From positions 1 to 49,721 of the forward strand of contig JAGBHI010000085.1 of the NCBI GenBank assembly GCA_017935575.1: a stretch of 49,721 nucleotides of DNA, read 5' to 3'. The notes below the pieces were generated by a model, which had not been told where the DNA came from, searched no databases, and saw nothing but the letters and a program-made list of their open reading frames with translations. Every line of letters starts with the position of its first letter. The stretch's first letter is position 1. Positions 37,901-47,800 of the stretch are shown here, piece after piece. Source of the stretch: Bacteroidales bacterium. GTDB taxonomy: Bacteria; Bacteroidota; Bacteroidia; Bacteroidales; G3-4614. The position numbers and the translations under genes are program-made.

Positions 37901-40900
37901 CTACTACCGAAGTTAGATATGTTTTTACAAAGTTTCCTCTGTTTACATCTGTTTTAAGGCTATATGCATTATTTGTTAATTGCTCAATAGTAAATGCTCT
38001 ATATATATTATTATATCCATCGAAGTTATGAGTTCCTCCACTTAAACATGTTGTTGTTGGATTTGCTACTGTTCCGTCTCTTGTTAATGTCTCTTCATAT
38101 AAGAATCCTACTTTGCCATCATCTTGCAAGTCCATTGAACTATATGCCGACTGTGTTGTACTTACTTGATAGAATCCGTTCCAACCTGTTGCGAAGTTTG
38201 AAACAGTATTCATATCGTCAAGGTTAGTAAGTTCTTTATAGTAGATACCTACATTTACACGATCACTTCCTGTAGGTTGAGATTGTAATGCCAAATACAT
38301 CTCTTTGTTGTCGTTGTTACGTTTTACAGGAACAATCAAAATTTCTCCATTGGTATTGTTGCTACCAGGTGCATGATTTGAACCTTCAAATGTACTTGCT
38401 GTACAACTACTCCAACTTCCTGCTCCTGTTGCTGTATTTGTATATGTATATATGTTATAGAGACGACCATTTCCGTTTGCATTGCGACTTGAAAGGATTA
38501 CTCTTCCATCGGGTAACTCTTCGCATTTTGGCTCGTTTCCATTATCGGGAGTGATTGATGCCGCTGCTCCTCCAAGAGGTTTCCATGTGCGACCAAAGTC
38601 ATCAGAGTAGATTACACGGTTTCCGTTTGGTCTTGCACACATTGCTGCATATAAGCGGTAGTAATTACCTACTTTTACTACACGGCTTTGGAATACTTTA
38701 CCTCCACCAACAAAGGCAGACTCCATTGCATTAACTCCATCAAATAATTTGTAAATATCTTCGGTAATATTTACAGGTGTTCCCCAAGTATCTCCGTAAT
38801 TCTCACTACGTATAATACCAATCATATTAGGATTAGAACGAGTAGCCGCTTGATAGGTTGTGCAACCTGCTACTACAATTACTATAACCTCTCCACTCTC
38901 ACGGTCTGCTACTACGGCAGGATCTCCGTATGCTATCTCAAATACATTTTGAGTTGCAGATATAAGATTTTCATTACCGGCAGCTATTGTTTTTTCAGCA
39001 CCCCAAGTTACTCCGTTGTCGTCACTTATACGACATACTGCATCAACGCGTCCATATCCGGGGTCAGTTCCACAAACCAAACGAGCAGCAGTTGCAATAA
39101 GACGCCCATCTTTGTTTGTGCTTGTAATACCCGGAATACGATATGGGTATATATTATTGGCTTGGCTAATATTTGCTGATGTAAACAAATCTTGCTTTCT
39201 TGAGTTGGTGGGAGTTGCATTTGTTACTTTTATTGTGAAATCAACTACAACAGGGGCATTGTCTGTATTGCATAATGTACATGGATCCATTTTTGACCAT
39301 ACAATCATATATCTTGCCCTATATTCTCCATTTTGAATGCTCTCAGGTATAGTGAAATTTGGCATAGCTTTAGGATATGCAGCATCTGTTGATTCTCCAA
39401 CAGATGTACCCTTATGATTGCGACCATTGTAATATGAATAGGCTATTATTTCGCTATCCTCGGTAGGAACCCCATTTGCTCCTAAACGTGGGGTAAACTC
39501 TTTATCTCCATTCCAATCGACATACAGATATCCATGCATTGCCCAGCCATTCCAATTAATTGCAGGTGTTACGTCTATTCCTTTTGCAAGTGTAATTACA
39601 TTACTTGTTTTATCAAAATAGATTTGAGCCCCTGATCCTGTTGTTTGATTTACTGCAATTGCTGTATTTGTATTGTTGTCATCGTTAAAATTTAAAGAGA
39701 CTAAATTTCTGTCAACACCTGTTCTTGTTGATGTTCCAAAGTTTGTGCAGTATTGTTTCTCTGCAAAGTTTGCAACGTATGCTGTTGCCGCAGTTACTGT
39801 TGCTTCATATGTAGCAGATCTTGAAACCTCTGTGCCTCCAACTGTCCAATTTACAAATATGAAACCACTGTTAGGCGTTGCTGTTAATGTTACTGTACCT
39901 CCCTCTAAAACTTCTGATGCAGATATCTCTACCTCACCCATATCATTATTGTTGGCTGATACGCTTACTGCATATGTTGGGATTTTTTCAAATACAGCAG
40001 TATAAGATATGTTTCCTGCTTCGTTGTTTGAAAACTCTGCATTGGTTGTTACTTCCGCTTGTGTATCTGTGTTTATCCATCTTAAGAAACGATAACCTGC
40101 ATTTGCCTCTGCTGTGATAGTTATAACGCCTTCTGCTGTTACTCCACCTACTGTACCGTTCGCTTTTACAACTCCTCCTTCTGTTGGCGATGCCACAACT
40201 GCTATTGTGCGTGATGTTATTGGCGCTTCAACTCGCAATGTTACATCAACAACACAACCATTATCAGCTGCTATAGAAGAACTTCCACACGCATCAATAG
40301 AGTTCCAATCCACTTTAAAACGCAAACGGTAATCTCCTGCTTCCAAATTCGCAGGCAATGTCCATTGTGGCATATTAGATTGTGTTACTCCACAATTGTT
40401 AGAAGCTGATGCTCCAAGACTGTTTGTTCCTGTAGCTGTTCCTGTTGAAGAATAGAAGTTGTAACTTACCAACTCTCCTTCAGTTGTAGCTCCGTTTGCA
40501 TTCAATGTCTGATTAAATTCCTTATCTTTACCGTAGTCAATGAATACATATCCGTGCATCCAAGAACCTGTCCAACTCAATGCAGAGAAACTTAATGTTG
40601 CTCCGGGTGATGTTGTTAATACAAGGGCTGTTTTGTCTTTATATACAGCATCTGTTGCAGAGGTTTGAATATTTGGCACCTCTAATTGAGAAGCGCCATC
40701 ACTCAATGTGAATGAGTTTAACTTTCTTCCTGCTCCATTTCCTGTATTTGCCATATTGCCTGAAGGGGCACAATATCCTTCTTTGTATAAGTAGAACTCA
40801 GCACAATTGGCAAATAGGTTTGTATTATCTGCATTCACTCCGTAAGTAGATGTTGAATACAACATTACATATCTTGCAGAATATTCTTGATCCAACTCTA

Positions 40901-41342
40901 TAAGATGTTCTTGTGCCGGATAAGTAAATGTTCCGGATTTAATCTCCGTCATTGTAGATGTAAGAGATCCTATTGTTGGGGTTTCTGTACTAATATATAG
41001 TTTATATCCACCAATATTTCCGTTACTTGCCTCTGCTGCAGCACGAGATATATAATTAAACGCAGAGAATTCTTGTACAGAACCAAGATCAAATACTATC
41101 CATTGATTTGCTTTCTTATTTGCTGCATTATCCCAATCCGAGTGCCAATAGGTTGAATTGTTTCCGTCTATTGCCTTATCTCCGGTTACATATTGGCCGT
41201 CATCTTGTCCGGCATACTGAGATGAAACATTGAAGATTGTCCAACCGCTATGGCCTAAATTCACCAAATCGGCATTTACATTCTGATACGGGAATAACGC
41301 TAATAGCACGAGCGTTAAAACCCAAAGTAGTTGTTTTTTCAT
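31989..41342 (-). CDS. Giant sialidase-like surface protein with discoidin, GEVED, B-repeats and T9SS tail
   Basis: A 3117-residue secreted protein with a signal peptide (1-24). Order of domains: discoidin (about 28-188), GEVED (190-370), two B-repeats (376-528), GEVED (530-716), GH33-like sialidase (718-1130), a possible beta-trefoil region (about 1190-1340), FIVAR-like helices (about 1345-1410), a lectin-like region of unknown type (1415-1585), two B-repeats, an unnamed module (about 1740-1915), two B-repeats, GEVED (2170-2299), chitobiase C-terminal-like domain (2300-2379), a second unnamed module (about 2385-2560), an FLSMPF module (from about 2695) and a T9SS tail (3047-3117). The sialidase has YRIP (Arg735), candidate Asp767, Tyr1067 and Glu1083, and Asp boxes SDDNGVTW and SDDFGRTW. 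It probably removes sialic acid from host glycans at the cell surface. Confidence 0.85.
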   Translation of the reverse strand: MKKQLLWVLTLVLLALFPYQNVNADLVNLGHSGWTIFNVSSQYAGQDDGQYVTGDKAIDGNNSTYWHSDWDNAANKKANQWIVFDLGSVQEFSAFNYISRAAAEASNGNIGGYKLYISTETPTIGSLTSTMTEIKSGTFTYPAQEHLIELDQEYSARYVMLYSTSTYGVNADNTNLFANCAEFYLYKEGYCAPSGNMANTGNGAGRKLNSFTLSDGASQLEVPNIQTSATDAVYKDKTALVLTTSPGATLSFSALSWTGSWMHGYVFIDYGKDKEFNQTLNANGATTEGELVSYNFYSSTGTATGTNSLGASASNNCGVTQSNMPQWTLPANLEAGDYRLRFKVDWNSIDACGSSSIAADNGCVVDVTLRVEAPITSRTIAVVASPTEGGVVKANGTVGGVTAEGVITITAEANAGYRFLRWINTDTQAEVTTNAEFSNNEAGNISYTAVFEKIPTYAVSVSANNNDMGEVEISASEVLEGGTVTLTATPNSGFIFVNWTVGGTEVSRSATYEATVTAATAYVANFAEKQYCTNFGTSTRTGVDRNLVSLNFNDDNNTNTAIAVNQTTGSGAQIYFDKTSNVITLAKGIDVTPAINWNGWAMHGYLYVDWNGDKEFTPRLGANGVPTEDSEIIAYSYYNGRNHKGTSVGESTDAAYPKAMPNFTIPESIQNGEYRARYMIVWSKMDPCTLCNTDNAPVVVDFTIKVTNATPTNSRKQDLFTSANISQANNIYPYRIPGITSTNKDGRLIATAARLVCGTDPGYGRVDAVCRISDDNGVTWGAEKTIAAGNENLISATQNVFEIAYGDPAVVADRESGEVIVIVVAGCTTYQAATRSNPNMIGIIRSENYGDTWGTPVNITEDIYKLFDGVNAMESAFVGGGKVFQSRVVKVGNYYRLYAAMCARPNGNRVIYSDDFGRTWKPLGGAAASITPDNGNEPKCEELPDGRVILSSRNANGNGRLYNIYTYTNTATGAGSWSSCTASTFEGSNHAPGSNNTNGEILIVPVKRNNDNKEMYLALQSQPTGSDRVNVGIYYKELTNLDDMNTVSNFATGWNGFYQVSTTQSAYSSMDLQDDGKVGFLYEETLTRDGTVANPTTTCLSGGTHNFDGYNNIYRAFTIEQLTNNAYSLKTDVNRGNFVKTYLTSVVDASNLPTATKNELKADITAMGNNPTTEEVDAIYTVLNADPWDGKIVTFTNIQSNGDQRALYITGSVLSLGTTSQTAESIGASAQFLCTKQANGKYSFKNIATNEYMIWRATDGANYSHNGNKGTLSSYNATYCDWLINDANSTKEGTYCLVGKRDDGTTDGSLIVAQSNGAFDAFGADPICGTYTNGSNYSNVYYINIVSSDVEQTIETAKTLINKTGVGYPKANASARTTLQNAINAAEADASVVNGLALQSAIDAYYTTTDVELPTNGVLYSFIVGHGTQYYIYNNGGTLAVAPYTKGETVLPETAKFTCEVNGNYFMFRTSDGNYMAFPGYGTSSYSDASPDGIEAEASDKTKFSLTKLYNNVNADVTESNESLFGKIYLTVLLRGHKTDGDVAESGVFVIKIGNDYRFDGALKPYDNGSFSSAISVVAMGYPLTATASPAEAGTATVSASSVEIGGSATFTASTPNAGYNFIGWYKGEEQVSTNLEYLAENINEPLSLTAKYVAQLAVNVTVPSTFGKVTKDGEEVNGSISGNAGETVQLTAVADEGYIFDRWVVKNTATNQIRLKSTTTIDVELGTYEVEAYFAPEAYAQICKPTFQLSGNVFTVKSASITDGDGVANGDIVGTVFNMKNASEVQIDLGEPAQWGATKAITIEPGATFTLNIEYMKNWGDVELFINEGDGFETLYGPYEGSASAGLAFTNMQNDDKISTSESTASFPITIGNAHKNGDIVVIRSTSGSFAGDACKASLSQGGYLDFVFVIDGCVPSRTINVNVEPAESATILMNEESNTSLTTEGAIEITVQPKTGYVFENWTDKDGNVISSEPTIIDKTEGDKTYTANLVRVWNVTATSNNGEWGTVRIEGGLGEGVFKNATTATLVAEPKTGYKFIQWTLNGKTISTEAIYETVIMKSENYIAEFEKVYIEMAMYYALAQDKVAFEERANRYLASVTAVAGKDTENELTTVVFDTQEEIGLQRVDAESTAYARTLDGEAVPTTTGALIDETGNTIKVLVGTTTLDLNFKAWLQPITVSGYIAQPELNETQQAIYVDWNNDRDFMDDGENYNKVDNTYPNPDYILPDGYNRQITIPENIQPGLYRMRVVYYDPTILQAELDWTQDLVDETLDAGERVINQGRAYDFAIRVREDRDYITFTAPGGTFFHIEDNAEITLTYPDEEATIYYTIDGTDPNSYDPTLKSGGTIALNTYKSGEIDIKARVGENGTIYSAKYYVASASSTVDAPIITSDENASTIIAAEIKNGTGIENGVVDYQFSRGQKVVLDAIPITSTPEFTFDITYEMSNYGLTIWRLDVLDNDVVKSAPLLTSNTTGAVDMDAYATFLTNENKTYTRDGNNFTLSFDIADLYQLNTGNSIIIRAIASNKQTQPASGETIDVTYYDTYGVGEYVDFVFTVAPKEEKIKLYGTEGKNIAVSVTTTEDCFLAVGGTTKNMTAGETVPVEAKMNAAGEIAIEAVGGNISGIDIEMLECGTNILLPETDLVKTVKLKSDVDFNATTISYASVLPEEGVLVEVEKEIMLPYDKDGNGSKPAFYNFLSMPFDFDPGINVEYYDQSTGTWKPATLEQDIRILLYNSATRACGTQYYGKNWQKLSGTGGMIFANKGFVVVGNVKHDNGDHKMKLRFKSFYAEQAQPGQPAVTREIKYEQDGNPKSVRAINYRSTVGETHPFDDDWQHLGSPYLTHSDGIDYILYYHDGYKYIPVSQIEAPTIAAFQSVMFQANLGDIAEQNIVITPLAASSRTKMAQSVYGRAYLAINDEESVKIMLSDEASENFVVNEDAWYLEPTSNNEATMSVNVAGSEASITVQPEPTEMPLTVYTGVKSTQTISLSRVDGDVNIYLKDAVTDEVVCLNDEDYTFEASPKTTIANRFTISMTEPTGIEDNTISTSDIKVVVNGDNLTIYGTETGETVTLYTINGTVLATAEAEDGVTTIETTATGVVVVKVGTEAVKVVIP

Positions 41343-41517
41343 AATTGTTTTTGGTTATTGTTTTTATTTTTTCTTGTTTCCCTATTCTATTAGGCTTAGT
41401 CCAATTGGTCTAATTAGACTAATAGCTATTGCCTTTTGGTTATACTATTCTATTTTCTCTATATATTCTGCTAACTATCTATATATGCGTGTACTGCTAT
41501 GCGTACACTTTGCTTTG
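41343..41517 (-). other. Long 5' leader of the first giant gene
   Basis: If transcription starts just after the -7 element at 41518-41525, the leader is about 170 bases. It contains a GTGTAC/GTACAC hairpin (about 41490-41510) and the ATTAG repeat at 41390-41425. No small ORF stands out. Confidence 0.4.
41390..41425. repeat. Dispersed TTAGTCCAATTGG repeat, copy 3
   Basis: TTAGTCCAATTGGTCTAATT followed by AGACTAAT is close to the gdhA-upstream repeat (ATTAGACCAATTGGTCTAAT) and to 29755-29785. It lies inside the leader of the giant gene. Confidence 0.55.
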
Positions 41518-41525
41518 CAAAGTTA
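41518..41525 (-). promoter_or_regulatory. Putative -7 element for the first giant gene
   Basis: TAACTTTG on the minus strand fits TAnnTTTG exactly, 175 bases before the start codon. No convincing -33 element was seen. Confidence 0.4.
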
Positions 41526-41590
41526 AGGCTTTTTTTTATTTATTTGTCGTTTATAATGTTAAATTTTTCTGTTTTAACATTTTAGGTAGG

Positions 41591-41690
41591 GAAAAGTTGC
41601 CTGAAAGCAACTTTCAGTTGTTAGCTAAATAGGATAGCTAAGATAGATAGGGTTACTAGGGTTTTACTTAGTCATCTTAGTTATCTTAGG
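41591..41690. repeat. Hairpin plus CTAAG/TTACTAGGG repeat
   Basis: Two mutually exclusive small hairpins (AAAGTTGC/GCAACTTT at 41593-41614 and CTGAAAG/CTTTCAG at 41601-41617) are followed by CAGTTGTTAGC and degenerate units (GGGTTACTAGGG, CTTAGTCATCTTAGTTATC). The order matches 2230-2306. This is part of the gene-free stretch 41343-41820. Confidence 0.55.
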
Positions 41691-41694
41691 CGGA

Positions 41695-41708
41695 CAGAGC
41701 ATGCTCTG
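41695..41708. repeat. 14-bp palindrome CAGAGCATGCTCTG
   Basis: A perfect 14-bp palindrome followed by CCCC. A related form, GCACAGAGCACTGTGC followed by CCCCC, lies after SusD at 13398-13413. Confidence 0.5.
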
Positions 41709-41737
41709 CCCCTACTGCTTTTGATATACTACCAACA

Positions 41738-41769
41738 AAAATGGGTTGCCCTCGAGGACAACCCATTTT
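41738..41769 (-). terminator. Terminator of the second giant gene
   Basis: AAAATGGGTTG (41738-41748) pairs with CAACCCATTTT (41759-41769); CC/GG extends the stem around a TCGA loop. On the minus strand the 3' arm ends in a T-run. It lies 51 bases past the stop. Confidence 0.75.
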
Positions 41770-41820
41770 ATCTAACAACTAACAACTACCCGTAGGGCGG
41801 CGTTAGCCGAAAACTAAAAA
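41770..41820 (-). repeat. 3' composite repeat element, copy 3
   Basis: Directly after the second giant gene on the minus strand come TTTTCGGCTAACGCC, the CCCTACGGG mini-hairpin, TTGTTAGTTGTTAGATAA, then the terminator. Order and orientation are as in the copies after FKBP and argS. Confidence 0.6.
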
Positions 41821-44800
41821 CTACTTAACTACTTTAACAACCTCTGCTCCTGCTTTTACGACAACTACTCCTGTTGCTGATGTTGCAATGGTTGTTGCAC
41901 CATCTTCTGCTACAGCTGTTGCTAATACAACTCCGTCAGTTGTGTAAAGAGTTACTGCTTCGCCTGCCTCTGCTCCATATATTGTTAGGTTATCTCCATT
42001 AACAACAACTTTAATATCTGATGTTGATATGGTGTTACCCTCAATACCTGTTGGCTCGGTCATTGAGATTGTGAAGCGGTTAGCAATTGTTGTTTTGGGT
42101 GTTGCTTCAAATGTGTAATCTTCATCGTTCAAGCATACAACCTCGTCTGTAACGGCATCTTTTAGATATACATTATTCTCGCCTACCATACGGGTTAATG
42201 AGATTGTATGTGTGGTGCCTGCTCCTGCATAAACTGTCATAGGCAACTCGGTTGCTTCGGGTTGTACGGTTACGCTTGCTTGCATACCATCAACTACAAA
42301 GTAGTTAGCCGATATTGCATTTGCTGTAGGTGCCATATACCATGCGTCCTCGTTTACTACAAAGTTCTCTGATGACTCGTCACTCAAGATTATCTTAGCA
42401 GGTGCGCTCTCGTCAACTGAGATGTTTGCTTGTGCATATACACTCTCTGATGCTTTTGTCAAACTTAAAGCTGCTACTGCAGTTTCAGGTTCAAGGCTGA
42501 CAGTACCTACTGATTGCAACATAAATCCTTGGTAAGGAGCCAATATCTTAGACTCAGCCGGTGTGTATGATTCGTATGAGTAACCATTGTGAGTGTAAAT
42601 AGTTTTACCTTCGGGAGCTGTTACTTTTGTTAAGTATGGTACTCCTACATGGTTCCAGTTTTCGTCAAACATATGACTTGTTCCGCCATTGTTGTTTTCT
42701 ACTGTTGTTACACTCTTAATGCTTCCGTCTTGTGAGTAAGCTGCTTCTGCTGATGAGAATTGTAGTTTCATCTTATAATCTGCATCTGCGCCACCATAAT
42801 TGTTGTTTCCTACTATTACAAATCCCTGATTAGCTTCCAGTTGAATACTCTCGCCTGCTGCAACTTTTTCCCATGCCTGACCATATTTACCTTGAGCACG
42901 TATCTCGCTGTTGTATGTCATGATACGTACGTGTGTTTCTGCCACTGCAGGTTCCCAACTATCACCGTCCCAATACTTAATATCAGCAGTATTGAATGCA
43001 AATGGCATTGACAAGAAGTTGAAGTATGAAGGTGTTCCTTTGCCTTCAATTGGTTGAGGAGTGTTTATCTCTTTCTCTACTACCACTTGTACTCCCATAC
43101 TCAAGTCAGATATAGCAGATAATGTTGCTACATTATAATCATACTCTTCTCCTGATGCATCATAAGCAGGAGCTTCTGATACTACGGTTATCTTCTCCAA
43201 TTGAGGAGCTTCAATAGCAACTTCCGGAGCATTTACGTTACGCAATACCAATTCGGTTAATGTTGAAGTAGCAACCTCATTTAGTGCCACACTCTCGCCA
43301 CAATCAACAGAGGTTATTGTTCCTGCATTTGTTGTTATCTCTAATGCTCCCGCTTCAGTTGTAGTTGCTGTTATCTCTACGGCTGTTCCTGCTGTTGCTG
43401 AAATCTCTGTACCATTTGCAGAGATTGTACAATCTGTATCAGTTGTTACTGTAACTGTTACCTCAGTACTTGCGTCAGCTGTAATAGTCATCTCTGAACC
43501 TGCAGAGAACTTACCAAATACAGCAACAAGACCATAATCTGTTATTAGATTTTCTTCAGTTATTGTAACTACAGTTGTATATTTAGATGAAACTTTATTA
43601 TTCTCAAAATTAAGTTCAGCATCTGCCATATACCAACCTACAAAGTTGTATCCATTAGTGGGTTGCTCGGCAGTTAAAATAACCTTGCTGCCAACACAAA
43701 CATTTGAAACACTTTGACTTATAGTAAAGCGGTCATCTTCAGCAGCCATATCAGTAGTTGCTTGTACTTGCAATGAATATACCTCTGCCGCAAATACTGC
43801 GGTGTATGTTACATCATCTGTTGCTGTAATTGTGTATGAAGTTGCATCAGAAACTAAAACTCCGTTAAGTTCCCAACCTACAAATGTTTGAGCTCCCTCA
43901 GTTGCTGTAAGGGTAACTTCTGTATCTTTATCAACTGTTACTGATTGTTCTCCATTAACATTTGCTGTTCCTTCTCCTTCAACGGTTACGCTGATTGTTA
44001 CTTTAGTCTCTAACTCAAAGTTTGCAACGTACTCACCATCTTTACCACTTATTACCGAGAATGTGTAAGTTGCTTCGGTTGAAACCTCTGCACCGTTTAA
44101 CGTCCAGTTCACAAAGTCATAACCTTCGTCAGCAACTGCTGTAAGAGTAACCTCTTCGCCATCTTGTACTGTCTCTTTTGATACGGTTGCATTACCACCC
44201 TCTGTTGCTGATACTGTTACTATATAAGTTGGTATAAGTTCAAATGTTGCTGTAAGGTTTACATCGCTTGAAGCTGTTACGGTGCGTATTGGTGTTGTAT
44301 CTCCGTCGCTCCACTCAACAAAGCGGTAACCATCATTTGCGGTTGCAGTAAGTATAACCTCTGCATCTTCTTCAACGGCATCTCCTGAAGTTATTGCATT
44401 TTCTCCTACAGTTGCTGTTACGCTACCCATTGCATTATCGTTAGTAGCGAAAGTTACTATCGCTGTATTGGTTGTGCTAAAGAGTGCTGTATATGTTCTG
44501 TTCTCAGTAATATTAGTTGAGTACGATGTGTTAGTAGATAATGATACTCCATTATACTCCCAACCTTCGAAACTGTAACCCTCTCCGTTTGGTGTAGCTA
44601 CCAATGTTATTTGAGAATCGAAATCTACAAGATTGGTCTCGCCAGATACTACACTCTCTCCATTAAGTGTTACAGAACCTCTCTTGGCATTAAACTCAAT
44701 AACCAATGAGCATTTATATGCAAATCGTGCTTCAAGAGATAACGACTCTGTTATGTTCTCAACTGTATATTCTATCTCTGTACTAACTTTTTCTTCTCCT

Positions 44801-47800
44801 TTATACCAACCATCAAAAACAAAGTTTGTATTAGGAGTTGCAGTAAATGTTGCAGAGCCTCCGGGTTCAACTTCGGCAGGTGTTACTGTTGCTGTTCCCC
44901 ATGAAGTTTGATCTGTATTTACTGTTGCTGTTAAAGTTAATGTTGTTTGTACCTCAACTATGCTTATTGCTGATGAGAATGTTCCATTATCGTATGGAGT
45001 GCTTGCTCCGTCCCAACTTCCGTCAGTTGTTTTAACTACAAATACTCCGCTCTCGGCAGTTCCTCCGTCATTCTTATGACCTCTTAATAGAACTGTAAGA
45101 TATATTTTACCAAATAGATCAGCATTAGAAGCTGTTACGTTTGCATTTATATTGTTATACAACTTAGCAATAGAGAATTTTGTCAAATCACTTGCCGAAT
45201 CCTCTAAACCATCAGCACTTGCATCAGAGTAGTTCTCGGTTCCGTATGAAGGGAATGCCATATATTTATTATCTGATGTTTTGAACATATAGTAATCTCC
45301 TGATAACTCACAAGTGAATTTTGCTGTTTCGGGCAACTCCATATCTTCAGTGTATGATGCTAATGACAATGTGCCTTCATTGTTATAGATATAGTATTTT
45401 GTAGCATGACCAACAATAAATGCATATTTACCATCAGCTACAGGTTTAACAACATCAGTTGAAGCATAATATGCATCAATTGCTGATTGCAATGCAACTG
45501 CTGCTCCTTGGTAAGGATTAGCCTCAGCTTTTGTTATGGCGGCACTTAGTGTTGAACGTGCAGAAGATGAAGGATAACCTACTCCCTCTTTTGCAAGTAT
45601 CTCTTTTGCTGATGCTATCAATGCTTTTGTTTCGTCGCTCTCTGGCAACACATCTATTCGATATAAGTTACTATATGTTGATGACCATGCCAATGAAGTG
45701 TCCCAAGAATCAAAGTCTCCATCGTCTGCCATCAAAACAAGTGAGCCGTCATTTGTTCCTCCACTACGTTTTGCGTACATATAGTATGTTCCTGCTGAAG
45801 TTGAATTTGCATCAACAAAGGTCCAATCACAATATGTTGCATCATAATCGGTCATTGTTCCTTTATTGCTGTTTTGTCCGTAGTTTTGACTTGCACTTGA
45901 ACGCCATATCATATATACATCTTTTGCGGCATTGTAGAATGTATATTTTCCGTTTGATTGTTTTATACACTCAAATTGTGCCGATGTTCCCAAAGTTGAC
46001 GCATCAGACGAGCTTGTTGCCAACTCTCCACTATCATTTATATATAGTGTATATGTTCCGCTTTGTTGAACGTTAGTGAATGTTACTGCCTTACCGTCCC
46101 ATGGATCTGAGTTCAATACACTGTATATCTCATCAACCTCGGCAGGTGTTGGGTCATCGCCAAATCCTGAGATCTTAGTATTCAACTCACTCTTAACATC
46201 GTCTGATGCTGATGAAGCATTAACGTATGATGTTAGATAAGTTTTTACAATATCTCCGCGGTTTATATCCAAATTAAGAGTATAAGCATTATTTGTAATA
46301 TCCTCTATCTCGTACGATGTGTATATATTGTTGTAACCGTCATAGTTGTGAGTTCCTGATCCATCAGTGAAACATGTTGATGTAGGGTTACTTACTGTTC
46401 CGAATAGTGTATATGTGTCTTCATAGAAGAATGCAATTCTGCCATTATCTTGCAATACCATTGTACTGTAAGCTGATGTATTGGTTGTTACATGGTAATA
46501 ACCGTCCCAACTTGCTGAAAGGTTTGCAGGAGTATTCATATCGTCAAAACTTGTAAGTTCTTTATAATAGATACAAACATTACTGCAATCGTTTGAAGAA
46601 GATGATGTTCCTGTAGGTATTGATTGCAATGCCAAATACATATCGGTATTATTATCTGTTCGTGTTACGGGAACAATCAAAATTTCACCATTGGTTGAGT
46701 TAGTACCGGGAGTTCTTCCTGCTCCATCAAATGAACTTGAGCTAACTGTACCCCAACTTCCTGCTGCTGTTGCTGTGTTGGTGTATGTGTATATGTTGTA
46801 GTAACAACCTGAAGCTTTACGGCTTGAGATTATTACACGTCCGTCAGGCATCTCTTCACATTTTGGCTCATCACCGTCAGGTACGGGTAGTGCAAACTCT
46901 CCGCCAAGTGGTCTCCAAGTGCGACCAAAGTCATCAGAGTAGATTACACGGTTTCCGTTTGGACGAGCACACATTGCTGCATAAATACGATAGTATTCGC
47001 CCACTTTTACTACACGGCTTTGGAATATCTTACCACTTGCCACAAATGCCGATTGCATTGGATAACCATCATCAAACAGACCATATATAGCCTCTGTTAT
47101 ATCTTCGGGTTCGCTCCAAGTGTCTCCATTATTGGTACTACGCATTATACCTACTTTATTGGGGTTACTACGAGTTGTAGCAGAGTTATTATATACTGTA
47201 CAACCTGCAACAACTACTATTATAACCTCTTCTTTTTCTCTATCGGCAACAATTGCTGCATCACCAAATGCTGTAGTAAAGTAGTTTACTGATGCAGATG
47301 TTACACCGTCTCCGTCAGCTATAATCTCTTTGTCAGTCCAAGTTTTACCGTTGTTATCGCTCATACGACAAGCAATATCAACCTCTCCGTAACCAGGGTC
47401 GGTTCCACAAACTTGATGTGATGCCACTGCTATCAAACGACCTGTAACTGTTTTTGCAATTGCAGGAATACGATATGTTGGAATAGACGAACTTCCGTTG
47501 CTTGTATTGAATAGGTCGTGAGTATATTGAGCCGACAATTCATATACAGGTGCAATAGTTATATCGTCTGATACTGTTACTGTATATGGGTTTTCGGTTG
47601 ATAATTGATTACCGTTGCCATCTACCCATTTAACAAAGATATAATCTGTGTCTGCTGTAGGAGTAGCGGTAAATGTTACCTCATCTCCTTCATAGATTTT
47701 ATCTACTACTTCACCGCCAACGGTATATGTTACACTTCCACCTTCAACTTGCGTAACTGTTACATTATATTCAGCTTTTGCAGCAAAGGTTGCTGTAAGT

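Noticed and set aside
45531..46076. 181-codon plus-strand frame inside the second giant gene
   Set aside because: Rich in Leu, His and Arg, as expected for the reverse of repeat-rich coding DNA; no start context or domain.
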